Source: Volvariella volvacea V23
Lineage: Eukaryota; Basidiomycota; Agaricomycetes; Agaricales; Pluteaceae
Assembly (NCBI GenBank): GCA_000349905.1
Contig: KB722747.1
Coordinates: forward strand, 165,167-229,166
Direction of reading: 5' to 3'
Length of the DNA stretch: 64,000 nucleotides
Of this stretch, positions 51,001 through 62,358 are shown piece by piece (positions within the stretch are counted from its first letter, which is position 1; each line of letters begins with the position of its first letter). The notes below the pieces were generated by a model. That model searched no databases and had not been told where the DNA came from. It saw only the letters and a program-made list of their open reading frames with translations. A program made the position numbers and the translations under genes.

Positions 51001-53008
51001 GTCACTACCCCTTCGTAAGTATGAACTTGTGCTCCAACGAAAGTTACTTTACACCGATCTCCATCAGAACTCCGTCTACGGATGCTTCCCATTCTTCACT
51101 CCACAAAAGATGAAGGATTCGTTGACACGACAAGGAATTGCAGAACGCTACAGCTACACTCGTCCCATCACTGCTCGTATTCCCAAGGTCCTCAATACCT
51201 TCACTGGTATTAAATACGTCTTCAATGACCCCTCTCGCTTCAACGTCGTATATGACATGAAAGGCTTGGGTGACGGCTATGGATTCATGCTGACGTTCGA
51301 CACTGCTGCCAAGTAAGTAAAGCTCGCACATTGAGTGGATGAATTCTGATTTTATGCCTGCCAGGCACGATGCTGATCGATCCTTGGTACGTCCCACGGG
51401 TAGCGAAGCCCTTCGGTTCTCATGTCCTTGTAGGCCCTCCACGCTCTATTCCCGACCAAGAACTCGCTTGATGAGTACCGAGCATGGTACCGACAAAGTG
51501 TCGTTGAAAAGATTCAGGAGAAGTCCTGGAAACACGATGGTGCTCCTGGTATCTACGTCGATATCGTCAGCGATGTCATCAACGCCACTTCCGTGCATTG
51601 GGCTGCAGACAAGCTTGTAAGTCGCTTTAAGAGGAAAACGGGTTGTGATGGAGACTGAGTAAACGGGGTTACAGTGTGGACTTCCTCTCAAGACCCCTGA
51701 CAATCCAAGTGGGTTGTATACCGTCCAAGAAGTTTATGACATGTTCACGAACCTGGTATGTGAACTTTCTCCCCCCATCACGGACGAGTCTGGAACTGAT
51801 CACCTCATCAAACTTTAGTTCACGTACGTGTCAACTCAAACCTAAAATACTCATGCCCTAAAGGAAAATTTTAGTGTAACTTTCTTGAGCATCGGAGACA
51901 ACGAGCATGGCTTCTCTTTGAGATGGACAGCTGCTCAAGCCGGTGGAGTGCTTCAAGCCCTCATTGCTAAAGCAATCTTGGAGGTCGCTCCTAAGGCAGC
52001 TTCGGTATGTACTAGCCTCTACATCATCGGATACACCCTCTAACTGGAGTGTAGAACCCTATCACGAGCTTCGTGTCCTCAATTTCGAGCTACATCTGGC
52101 CTGCCTCAGATAAGCCTTACTTCCCATTCTTGAGCAAACTCGCAGAGACCGGAAGGCCAGCAAATGAGTTGGTTGCGATGGTTGTCGGTTTGGCCGTCGG
52201 CTCTTCAGTCAACTACGCACAAGGTAAGCATGGATGTGTATTTATGGTATTCCTGAGGCTAACATAAACTCTTATTAGCCGCTGTTCATGTCATCGATTT
52301 CTACTTCGCTGAGGAACGTGAGAAGGAGAGGAAACACATCAGCCAACTCGTCCGCTTCGACGATGCCGAGAGCACCGAGCTTCTGCGCGGATATGTTCGC
52401 GAAGCTATGCGTAAGTATATCACGCTCATTTTCCAATGAGCAACGCTAATATCATGGTGACCATAGGTCTCAACCCTCAATTCACTGGTTTGTGGCGTGA
52501 TGCTGCAGTAGCTGCAACAATTCCTCAAGGAAGCGGTTTGCCACCACTTCAAGTACAACCTGGTGACCGTCTCTGGGCTAGCTTCAAGAATGCCCACTTG
52601 AACGTAAGCAATGGTTTCGCGAATCTCCTTCACAAATCGCCTAACTTTAGCTCAGCCCGAGGAGTTCCCCAATCCCACCGCTGTCGATCCTCGTCGCCCC
52701 AAGGCCTCCTACAACCTCAACGGCACCGGCTTCCACGGCTGCCCCGGTGTTACATACGCAGAGCAGACTATTGCCGAAATCGTGAAGGTTGTGTTCAGCC
52801 TGAAGAATGTCCGTCGCGCACCTGGAAACGCAGGGAAGCTTGTTGGATTCACCGAGGTGATCAATGAGACGGAGACGAACGTCTTCATCAAGCCCAATGG
52901 CACTTTGTCGTCCTGGCCAGGTTCAATGTACCTTGTGGTAAGTTATCTCTTGGCTACCCCGGACTTTGTATATAACGCTGACCACTCCATGCTCAGTATG
53001 ACCCTTGA
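48034..53008 (+). CDS. Ppo-type fatty-acid dioxygenase fused to cytochrome P450 (linoleate diol synthase/10R-DOX family)
   Basis: A roughly 5 kb gene with over 20 short introns. The N-terminal half is a haem peroxidase-like dioxygenase: SSYLDLSPLYG (about 49030) and, after the gap, HVSVEFNVLYRWHATTSRAD, whose YRWH carries the catalytic Tyr and proximal His of the family. The C-terminal half is P450-like: VNYAQAAVHVIDFYF (I-helix with Asn), LLRGYVREAMRLNPQF, and the haem loop NGTGFHGCPGVTYAEQ with its Cys intact. The dioxygenase forms an 8R- or 10R-hydroperoxide of linoleate; the P450 domain, if active, isomerises it to a diol. A 100-N gap (49601-49700) lies where a short exon could be hidden. 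The last exon encodes YDP and stop. Products are oxylipin signals or 1-octen-3-ol precursors in fungi. Confidence 0.9.
49601..49700. other. Assembly gap (100 N) inside the Ppo gene
   Basis: Exactly 100 N. It begins 18 bases after the GTGAGT donor following PAFD and ends 43 bases before the next acceptor, so it mostly falls in an intron. A small exon encoding a few residues between PAFD and DGKVVGRG may be missing. Confidence 0.98.
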
Positions 53009-53863
53009 ACGTCTTCTTGAGTCCATAGTATCGTTATGTCTGTCTCATGCCACTTCATCCACGCCACTTTTTGAGTCCAGGACCCTGTTTATAGTTACGA
53101 TATATCTGTACACGATAAAATATCTGCTTTGCAATGACGAATCCCTTTTACCGAGTTCTTAGTATACATGAAGTGTCCAGCTGTGCATAATTGCATTCCC
53201 TGGAGGTGGTATCTTGATGGTGAAACTCGAGAGATAATCTCTGGAGTGCTGACATCAGCACTGATACCAAGAGACCTCGGACCACCTCAGTAGGCCGCCA
53301 GTTGCCATATGGGGATGATCTTCCTCAGAGAAGTTGGGTAAGCGTCCTCCTGACCAATCGCACAAGACGTGATTCCTGAACGCCTCCAAGTGACATTATC
53401 GCGAAAAATTCGCAAATATAATAGATTCTCAAACAATATGATAGTATGTATAGCTCGTTACTTATGTTAGATGAAAGGTCTGATGCATCTTCGCAGCTGA
53501 GAGTCATGGAAAAAGGTATTTGAACTCATAGATGATTTTGCCCTGAGTTGAGGGATTTGAATGGAAGGCTGATCAAATATGCCTGTACCGGCAGCCCCTG
53601 GCCCCTGCCCACGCGTTGCCTCTGCCTTCAGCAGTGTACCGATACACAACTACGGTAATCAACTCTCATGGTATCTATCTCTCGCAATAGCTTGTACGTA
53701 CAAGAATCAGCAAGTTTCAAGTCCATCCGGTAATTTTTTCGGCTCTTGCAGTGCAATCAAAAGTGATGTCGCCGATGGATTTCCTTGCATACTGTACACT
53801 CTCCACTTCCGAGTCTTTCTCTGGTGCAAAACACTTTCGTTGCTCTATTATTCGCCATTGACG
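53009..53863. other. Intergenic between Ppo gene and SDR array
   Basis: About 850 bases. Bases about 53580-53640 contain a promoter-like block (CCTGTACCGGCAG ... CACGCGTTGCCTC) that recurs upstream of the other SDR copies. No gene seen. Confidence 0.45.
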
Positions 53864-55254
53864 ATGGGTCAATTTGCATCCGTATACCGTCAGAGCTGGC
53901 CGCCCGCCTCAAAATTCACTATAGACGATATACCAGATTTAACGGGAAAAGTCGTGATTGTAACAGGAGGAAATAGGTATGTCCATCCAACTTACCTCGC
54001 AATAACTTGCTTTCGTATCGACGACCGTTGAAGTGGCATAGGAAAAGAAACGGCGAAGGTATATATGTTGATCCTTTTGACTGCTGAAAATGCCGGCTTA
54101 CTATGGGAGATTAGGCTTTGCTTATGCGCAATGCAAAAGTTTATCTAGCTGCGAGGAGTGAACAGAATGCAATGCAAGCCATTAGTGAACTACTGCAGGA
54201 GACGGGGAAGGAAGCAGTATTCCTAAAGCTTGATTTGTCGAGTCTGACCTCTATCAAAGACGCGGCTGAGGAGTTCCAGAGGTGAGTTTGGGTAGATTCA
54301 TACTCCAGAGCACCCTACAAGGTAGCCTGCACGGAAACAGAAAGGAGAAGGCCTTACATGTATTATTCAACAACGCGTAAGTGGAACAATTTTATTTCCT
54401 GGGGCCTGGGGTCTTCTCAACTCTGTTAGAGGTGTCTTCCTTCCGGTTGAGGAAGTCACCGCAGATGGATACGACTTTCAATTTGGCATCAACGTTCTTG
54501 GTAAGAGCGCGTCCCTGTTGGTACTCTGGCTTTGGTGTAGTACTCACACCGCCTTCAAAACCTGTAGGTCATCATTATTTTACCAAACTACTACTCCCCA
54601 CGTTGCTATCTACAGCGAAGAACTCATCCGACAAGAAGGTTCGAGTAGTGACAACATCGTCGCTTACACATGAGGGAGGAAAACTGGACTTTAATGCATT
54701 CAAGGACGGTCCCGCGAGGAAGAAAACGAGCCTCCGAGCACTCTATGATCAGAGTAAGTTTGTTCGTTCCTCCACACTACCTGCCCTCTAGAAGTGGTGA
54801 CTCAGAAATTTGGTCAGGGGAAATGTAGTTCAAGCACTCGAGTTGGCGAGGCGATATGGCGACGAGGGTATAGTTTCAATCAGCCTGAATCTAGGAAACA
54901 TTCGTACAGACGTGCAACGAAATCTTTCTCCTGCGTTTAGAGCCGTTTTAGTATGTTGCATTATTTCATACATTCGTGGGTTAGTCGCTTACATTGTTGC
55001 AGAACTTGCTCATCCTATATCCTGCCGCAATGGGTGCACTGACGCAACTATACGCAGGGACCTCGCACGAGGCAGCGAATTTCAATGGGAAAGTATGTAT
55101 CCCACATAGTGCTTATACTATTGACCCTTGACTATAGTATTTAATTCCATGGGCTCAAGTTGGCTCGGCTATCCCCGAAACGCAAGTCCCAGAGACCGGC
55201 AGGCAGCTTTGGATTTGGTTAGAGGAGCAGGTGAAGAACTATGAAGAGATGTAG
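53864..55254 (+). pseudogene. Short-chain dehydrogenase copy 1, probably damaged at the active site
   Basis: Reads [20 protein letters not shown], then VVIVTGGN + SGIGKETAK across the first intron (Rossmann TGxxxGIG intact), NNAG, and LYDQSKF with Tyr and Lys of YxxxK. The next exon begins GGGGAAATG, where copies 2 and 3 have one A fewer, so joining as in those copies breaks frame. The frame can be kept only by using an earlier GTAAGT donor inside the Ser-Lys codons, which removes the catalytic Lys. The end is intact (LWIWLEEQVKNYEEM). I call it probably non-functional or alternatively spliced; a sequencing error of one base would restore a normal gene. It is a member of the retinol-dehydrogenase/WW-oxidoreductase-like SDRs. 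Confidence 0.6.
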
Positions 55255-56280
55255 TGATGCAATGTATAATACTTAATTGTATACTCGTTCGCTTTCCTGA
55301 ATCGTTGTGGCACTATACAAGGTTATGTTGAGCTTGAAGTACTTCCATATACTCAAATATACGGGTAAACTTAGCTTGAAGTGGATAACAAGACGAAAAT
55401 GAGTGTTTTCATTGAGCGCACCAGCATTTTCCCTTACCCTGTTGCGGGTTGTCTCTTTTCTGTTTTGGACATGTTGCAGACCAGCGTGTTGCATGATGTA
55501 ATTATTTGTTTGTGATGAACCTCACTCTGCCGAGTACACAACGTATCGCCGGCACACCATTTATTATCCTCTGCAGCTAATCTTATTCAGGGGCTGCCGT
55601 GCTGCAGATTGTTGGAAATGCCACGCAAAGTGCGACCTTCGTGGAACAGATTCTCGTTAGCGACGAAACATCCTGACCACACAAAACGTCAATAATCTCA
55701 GAGTGGCTGGAACTTGCTCGTTATCCAGTAAAATCAAACACTCGAATTGGAGAACGAACACAAGATGATAGTACGACTAAATGACACAAGACTATGTGTC
55801 AGTCAAAAAGCAGGGAATAACAAGCAAGAGGATAAATCACACAAGATTGTATGTGTCAGCAGACAATGAAAAGCCGGGATCAAAATGGCAAGCTGGGTTG
55901 CCAGCTGGGATGATAGCATGTGAAGTGTCCTCCCTCTGTCGGTTTCATCCCCCGATTTAGGCATTGGCTTCACAAAGCTGGCTACGCGTACTCTGTACCG
56001 GCATTCCCTGCATACGCGTCGCCTGGGATGCCTTCAAAGTCCAATAACGCATCCCTACCCAAGCCCAGCACTCAACTCGCATGGAGCATCTTCCTCGCAC
56101 TGGCGTACAGAAAGCAGCAGGAATGCAGTTCATAATTTCTCTATGTCAGCACTATAGTACATTATAAATTGGCGCCGTAGTCGATGGGCTTCCCAACAAG
56201 CTACATTCTCTCTATTTCCCTCTCTCGTACTATAAGCCCTGGGCCGTGCTTTTGCCCCTCTATCATCCAAACCGTCGAAA
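55255..56280. other. Spacer between SDR copies 1 and 2
   Basis: About 1 kb of flanking repeat; carries the GGGGCTGCCGT block (about 55590) and the TGTACCGGCATTC promoter block (about 56000). No gene. Confidence 0.55.
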
Positions 56281-57692
56281 ATGGGCCAAATGCTATCAGG
56301 AATCCGTCAAAGCTGGCCATCCGCCTCAAAATTTAATATGAACGATATACCAGTTTTGACGGGTAAAGTTACAATCGTCATGGGTGGAAATACGTATGTT
56401 TATCCAATTTATCAACTCCACACATTTCTTATACGTGTCGATGATTATTGTAATGGAATTGGGAAAGAGACAGTGAAGGTAAGAAATCTTTTCCCCCATG
56501 TTTTCTAGTGAACAAGGCTCATATATGTGAATACAGGCCCTGCTTACACACAATGCAAAAGTCTATCTTGCGGCGCGAAGTACAGAAAAGGCATCACAAG
56601 CTATCAATAATCTGCTACTGGAGACAGTGAAGGAGGCGGTATTCCTTAAACTTGACTTGTCCAATTTGAAGTCCATAAAGCGCGCAGCGGAGGAGTTCCA
56701 GAGGTGAGTGAGAGCAGGATCAAGGGGATATGCCACGCAACTTACAAGAGAATAGCAAAGAGAAGGAATTGCATATATTGTTTAACAGCGCGTGAGTGCC
56801 CAATCTTTCTTCTACCCACATGCGTTGCTCAAATCCTTTGGTACTAGCGGGGTTATGTTCCCTCCTATTGAGGAAATCACCACAGATGGATATGACCTTC
56901 AGTTTGGCACCAACGTTCTTGGTAAGGACACATTCGCCTGGTATTGTAGCATTGGTATGCTCATGCTGTCTTACAATCTGCAGGTCATCACTATTTCACT
57001 AAACACTAAACTCCTTCTTCCCACATTGCTATCCACAGCGAAGAACACGCCAGAGGAGAGTGTCCGGGTGGTGACAACAGCCTCACTCGCGCATGAGCTT
57101 ACAAAGAAAATTGATTTCAACACATTCAAAGACGGACCTGCGCGGAAGAAGAAGGGCTCTCAAGGGCTCTACGTGCAGAGCAAATTTGTTCGTTGCTTTG
57201 TGTCGTCTATCTCGGTGAAGTCGGTAGTTAACGAGTCTGAGCAGGGGAATGTCGTTCAGGCACTTGAGCTGGCCAGGCGATACAGTGACCAAGGCATCGT
57301 CTCGATAAGCCTCAATCCCGGAAATATCCGTACGGATTTGCAGCGGCATGTTTCTTCCGTGTACCAAACCATCATGGTATGTAGCTTTTTCGTGCCCTTG
57401 AGTTGATCGCTCATGTTCTTCTAGATCCTTTTCTTCCTCCACCCTCCTCCAATGGGTGCACTGACGCAATTGTATGGAGGAACTTCACCCGAGGGAGCAA
57501 ACCTAAATGGCAAGGTGTGTATAGTTTGCTTATCACGTATTCCTTTCGGTTGCTCACTGCTAGTGTATACAGTACTTGATTCCTTGGGCTCGAGTATACC
57601 CAGCTCTTCCACCAACGCAAGATCCAGAGACCGGGAAACAGTTGTGGAACTGGTTAGAAGAACAGGTTGAAATGTTTGAAAGGAAGCAGTAA
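56281..57692 (+). pseudogene. Short-chain dehydrogenase copy 2, degenerate cofactor site
   Basis: Aligns over its length with copy 3 and still has the YxxxK (LYVQSKF) and an intact C-terminus ending at 57692. Its cofactor site is altered in three ways: TGG has become MGG before the glycine loop; the first intron has no AG acceptor and reads straight through in frame, inserting about 19 residues (TYVYPIYQLHTFLIRVDD) before GIGKE; and NNAG has become NSAG. These changes would be expected to prevent NAD(P) binding. It is transcribable and open in that region, so a protein may still be made. TATAAA lies about 115 bases upstream. Confidence 0.65.
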
Positions 57693-58994
57693 ATTTGGTG
57701 CATACTAGTCAGTCGATTTAATAACCTTTCACTTCTGTGGATCCATTGTAATACTACTATACTCTTGACTTGCAATCATATTCATCGTGCGGTCATTGTC
57801 CCATTCATGAATTTTGCCACACTCCTGGCTCGATTGCTTCAACGATCACTACAGGTATTGGGCCAAACACGATCGTTTTCACTGCTCTGGTGCGGTGCAA
57901 CCAGGGTGGAATGTCGCCAAAAGTGAGCCTTGCTCGTAGGCCAACTATCTAATAAGTTAAGTGGCGCTGGGACCACAAGGAGCAGGCTTGGAGATGGCTG
58001 AGACTGTTTCGTACTCGCTGACATGTATGAAAGATTCTCACCTAATCCATCGTCGGTGCTATGTTCAGCTCAAAGCACCTCCATAAATCACCTGGGGTAT
58101 GCAGGAAGATTTTGAGGCGGCTAATAAAATGATGATGAATCTCGCTCTGCCAAGCACACAACGTAAGTGATTCATCGCCGGCATGTTTTCATCCTGTGTC
58201 CTCTGTATCTCCTCTAATCTAGGGGCTGCCGTACTACGCGTTGTTGGAAATGCCAGCGCAAAGCGCGACCGTCAGCTGCGGCTTATTGAGCTTGCTACAA
58301 AACTCCGAATGCTCGGGAAATGCCTCCCCAGCTTCGAACCTATGCATCTGTACCCCTTGTGAAGCTGACTGCTTGCTCGTTGATCTTGCCGTTGGTGGTG
58401 CGTTTGGGATCGGCAGAGCCGCGGGTGCCGGATGCCACGTGGACCGGATTTTCGTCAGGGACAGCGATCAGCGTCTATCTCTTGACCAGCGCAAGACGCC
58501 ATTCCCTGAGTCCAGGTCAACCGGATATCTGAAGCCCAGAACGAACACAAGATGATAGCATGGCTAAATGAGACAAGACTGAGTGTGTCAATTAACAAGG
58601 TTTTGTATTGAAGAAGCCGGGACCCGAGCGTCACTGGCAAGCGGGGACGAGGACGTGTGAAGGGTCCTTCCTTGGTCGGATTTTCCCCACCCGTTTTTGG
58701 GGATTTGCCTCGGGGAGCTTGCTAAGCGTACCCTGTACCGGCATTCTCTGCACACGCGTCGCCTCGGATGCAGGAATGCACCCGTACACAAGCCCGGCAC
58801 TTACTTCGCATGGGACGTCATTCTCACACTGACGCACAGAAGGCGGAAAGCACCCGCTTATTTTCGCTCTGTAAGTACAACAGTTCGATATAAAGTGATG
58901 CCATCGTCGATGGGTTTCCCTACAACTACATCCCCTTCACTTCCTTCCTCTTATTCTATAAGTCTTTATTGCTCTATAAGCCGAACCATTGAGA
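57693..58994. other. Spacer between SDR copies 2 and 3
   Basis: About 1.3 kb. Contains second copies of the same two flanking blocks (about 58225 and 58735). Frames of 60-104 codons here are not conserved between the spacers, which argues against genes. Confidence 0.55.
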
Positions 58995-60416
58995 ATGGGT
59001 CAAATCGTATCAGGATACCGTCAAGGCTGGCCACCCGCCTCCAAATTTACTGTCGACGACATACCAGATTTGACAGGTAAAGTCGTGATTGTCACTGGTG
59101 GAAATACGTACGTTTATCCGATTTATCTCCCTCGCACATTCCTCATGCCAATGACTATTCAAGTGGGATCGGAAAAGAGACAGTCAAGGTGAATAATAGC
59201 TTACTGTGTGTCTTCCTGCTAAAGATGGCTTATACACGTCATAATAGGCGCTACTTACACACAATGCAAAAGTCTACCTCGCGGCACGGAGTCAAGAAAA
59301 GGCATCACAGGCCATCAAGGATCTACTTCAGGAGACGGGGAAAGAGGCAATATTCCTTAAACTTGACTTGTCCGACTTGAAGTCCATAAAGCGCTCGGCG
59401 GAGGAGTTCCAGAGGTGAGTATGAGTCGGTTCAAAAAAATCTACCGCATGACTTACGAGAAAATAGCAAAGAGAAGGAACTGCATATTTTGTTCAATAAC
59501 GCGTGAGTGACCCATCTACCTCTTGCCTACATGCGTCGTTCGAGCCCTTTGGTACCAGGGGAGTTATGTTCCCTCCCGTTTCAGAAATCACTACAGATGG
59601 ATACGATCTCCAGTTTGGCACCAACGTCCTCGGTAAGAACTCATCTGTCTGATATCGTAGCATTGGCATGCTCACACCGTCTCACGATGCAGGACACCAC
59701 TATTTCACCAAACTCCTGCTTCCCACATTAGTATCCACAGCAAAGACCACACCAGACGGGAAAGTTCGCGTGGTGACAACGTCGTCATTCGGGCATGAGC
59801 TTGCAAAGAAAATTGATTTCAATACATTCAAAGACGGGCCTGCGCGGAAGAAGAAGGGCTCCCAGGAGCTCTACGCGCAGAGCAAATTTGTCCGTCACTT
59901 TATACCATTCATTTCTGGGAAATTGGCGACTCACGAGTTTTTTGAGCAGGGGAACGTCGTTCAGGCGCTCGAACTAGCAAGACGATACGGCGACCAAGGC
60001 ATCGTCTCGATAAGCCTCAACCCTGGGAACATTCGTACGGACCTGCAGCGACACATTCCTTCCGTGTTGAAAGCAGCTTTGGTATGTACCTCCTTTTTAT
60101 TTTTATTTTTTGGCACACTTGAGTTGACTGCTCATGCCGTTGAAGAATTTCTTCCTGTACCCTGCACCAATGGGCGCGCTGACGCAATTGTATGGAGGAA
60201 CGTCGCCCGAGGCTGCAAACCTCAACGGGAAGGTGTGTATTCCAGCTTGTACCCACTTGTTGCTTTCTGTTGTTGATGACCCGCTCTTGGGCTTAGTACC
60301 TCATCCCTTGGGCTCGAGTGCACCCGGCTATTCCGCCAACGCAAGACCCTGAGACTGGGAAACAGTTGTGGAATTGGTTAGAGGAACAGGTTGAGAACTT
60401 TGAGAGGAAGCAGTAG
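58995..60416 (+). CDS. Short-chain dehydrogenase/reductase, copy 3 (apparently intact)
   Basis: The only copy in the array with every expected feature. It starts [20 protein letters not shown], has [17 protein letters not shown] across a normal GT-AG intron, [21 protein letters not shown] (exon join), [22 protein letters not shown] (catalytic Ser region) and LYAQSKF (YxxxK). [11 protein letters not shown] follows, and the C-terminus reads [16 protein letters not shown] with the stop at 60414-60416. About 315 residues, normal for this SDR group (retinol dehydrogenase/WW-oxidoreductase-like). It is a soluble or membrane-associated NAD(P)-dependent oxidoreductase of unknown substrate. Its location beside a Ppo gene makes a lipid alcohol or ketone a reasonable guess only. 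Confidence 0.87.
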
Positions 60417-61265
60417 ATTGATGCACACATACAATCCGATTCGATTCGATACCCTTTTGCCTTCATGGATCCGTTGCAGCAGTACTATACTATTAGCTTG
60501 TAATCATACCAGTCGTGCAGTCGTCGTTTGACTTTGACTGAAAATTTTGCTACCGTCCTGGTTCGATTGCTTAACACAACCGTTGCGGATGTTAGTCAAA
60601 CACGATCGTTCTCGCTGCGTTGACGCTTTGATGCTGCGCAATTGAGGTGAAATGCCATTAAAAGTGAGCCTTACGCGTAGGCCAAGTATGGCCATCTTAT
60701 AGTTCAATAGCGTAATCAGGAGCAGGTTTGGCCAGGGATATAGTCAAGGTCCATACACTCCTCCACGATATGTGCGAAGGATTCTCATGAACAGCCACCG
60801 GGTGATGCGGGTGCAATTTCTTTGTCATTCATTTATAAAGTCTACAAACTGAACATTCCCTGATATTCCTCTTACGTAGTTTATAACTCAGTCTTCCTCA
60901 TCAATTCCGAAGCTTCCTGGCGCCGAAAGTTTTGATAGATTTAGGCGACAATCTAAGTACCATCTAACGGCAGCTCCTGTACACGCGTCACCCCCGGATG
61001 CTTACAATCACTGGCACTGACCAGGCCGCCGTTCATAATCATTCCTGATTCCCGAATTGCATTATATTGGTTCTGCCATACTGACGCACGCTGAGCGGTA
61101 GCACTGGCATGGGCTCATCCAGCACCTTCTCCCCTAGACCTCCAATGGGATATTTTAAAATGAGGTGTGGCCAGTATCAATCGAGGTTAACGCAGATTTA
61201 CGCTTCTTCCACTACACTCAGTCTGTACTCCTCTCTGACTAGCTTCGATCGCTAGTTTCTTGAAG
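60417..61265. other. Spacer between SDR copies 3 and 4
   Basis: About 850 bases; carries a shared ACACGATCGTT-type motif in the 3' flank of copy 3 (also after copy 2) and a short form of the promoter block (about 60970-61000). No gene. Confidence 0.5.
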
Positions 61266-62080
61266 ATGAGCAAGTTTATGGCGTGGTACCGCGAAAGCTG
61301 GCCACCCACCTCGAAGTTTAGTGTGGACGATATACCGGATTTGACTGGAAAGGTCACCATCGTCACAGGTGAGAACGCGTAAGTTTATGCCAATCCTCTC
61401 CCTTGGCCGGCGGCTGAGTATTTTTGGTACCGAAAAAACATTTCAATGGAATTGGAAAAGAGACGGTCAAGGTAGCTTCCCATTTTTTTTTTCTTTTTGG
61501 TGAAAAATACTCCTAACGCATGAAAATAGGCACTGCTCAAGCACAATGCAAAGGTCTATCTCGCTGCAAGGAGTGAGCAGAAGGCTTTACAAACTATCAG
61601 TGATTTGCGACGGGAGACAGGTCTCAAGCTCGATTTGTCCAGCCTTGCAGCTGTAGAAACTGCAGCAGAGGAGTTCCAGAGGTGAGTCCTCGTGAGGGCA
61701 AGCTGTCAGACATTCGCAGCATGACTCACGACGAGAAGGAGTTGCATACATTGTTCAATAATGCGTGAGTTATCCGAATTCAGCTTTTGTTCGTCGTGAA
61801 TTTGACTTTTTGAACCTCTTGATACTGTGTTAGTGGCGTCGTGTTCATTCCGATCAAGGATCTCACTGTAGATGGATACGACCTTCAGTTTGGCACCAAC
61901 GTTCTTGGTCAGCATGCATTTTTCCGAGATCACAGCCATTATGGTGTGCCATCTTTTTCATTCTTATATCGATTGGCACTGACTTTGTCAAAGAATTTGA
62001 TCCTGCATCCAGCCTCGACAGGCGCATTGACACAGTTGTACGGAGGGACCTCGCCTGAGGCAGCAAATTTGAATGGCAAG
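61266..62080 (+). pseudogene. Short-chain dehydrogenase copy 4, internally deleted
   Basis: Begins MSKFMAWYRESWPPTSKFSV and reaches VTIVTGEN, but the first intron ends in AA instead of AG and no in-frame alternative exists. Part of the strand leading to the KLDLSS motif is deleted. After [12 protein letters not shown] the sequence jumps to the block [20 protein letters not shown], so the whole active-site part (Ser, YxxxK) is gone. The final exon with the LEEQV ending is also absent. Clearly a dead copy. Confidence 0.85.
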
Positions 62081-62358
62081 GTACATAGAACAAAGTTTCA
62101 CATTCAGCAATCATATACCCTTCGATTTGTAGATGTGTAGCAATCCAACTTGCAAAGTTTTTCCGCATTCAGGGTTCGATCGCTCGGCTAGCGCGAGCAC
62201 TGCTGACTAAGCCAGGGACAACGCTTGTCGCCGTCGGCGGTGTGCTCGACTCGAATCTTTCGTCTCCTCCTGTTCCCATCTTCACGCTATAGCTTACGAT
62301 CTCTGACGTGGTTCCATACGCCACACCTTGCCGCGTTCCTTGAGGATTGTACTTTGGT

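Larger units (their letters stand above)
53864..62080 (+). repeat. Tandem array of four SDR genes with shared flanks
   Basis: Four related genes start at 53864, 56281, 58995 and 61266, spacing about 2.4, 2.7 and 2.3 kb. Coding exons, intron positions and parts of the flanks recur: a promoter block with TGTACCGGCATTC and ACACGCGTCGCCT precedes copies 2 and 3, with a shorter version before copies 1 and 4, and a 3' block containing GGGGCTGCCGT and TTGTTGGAAATGCCA follows copies 1 and 2. This indicates segmental tandem duplication with later decay. Confidence 0.85.
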
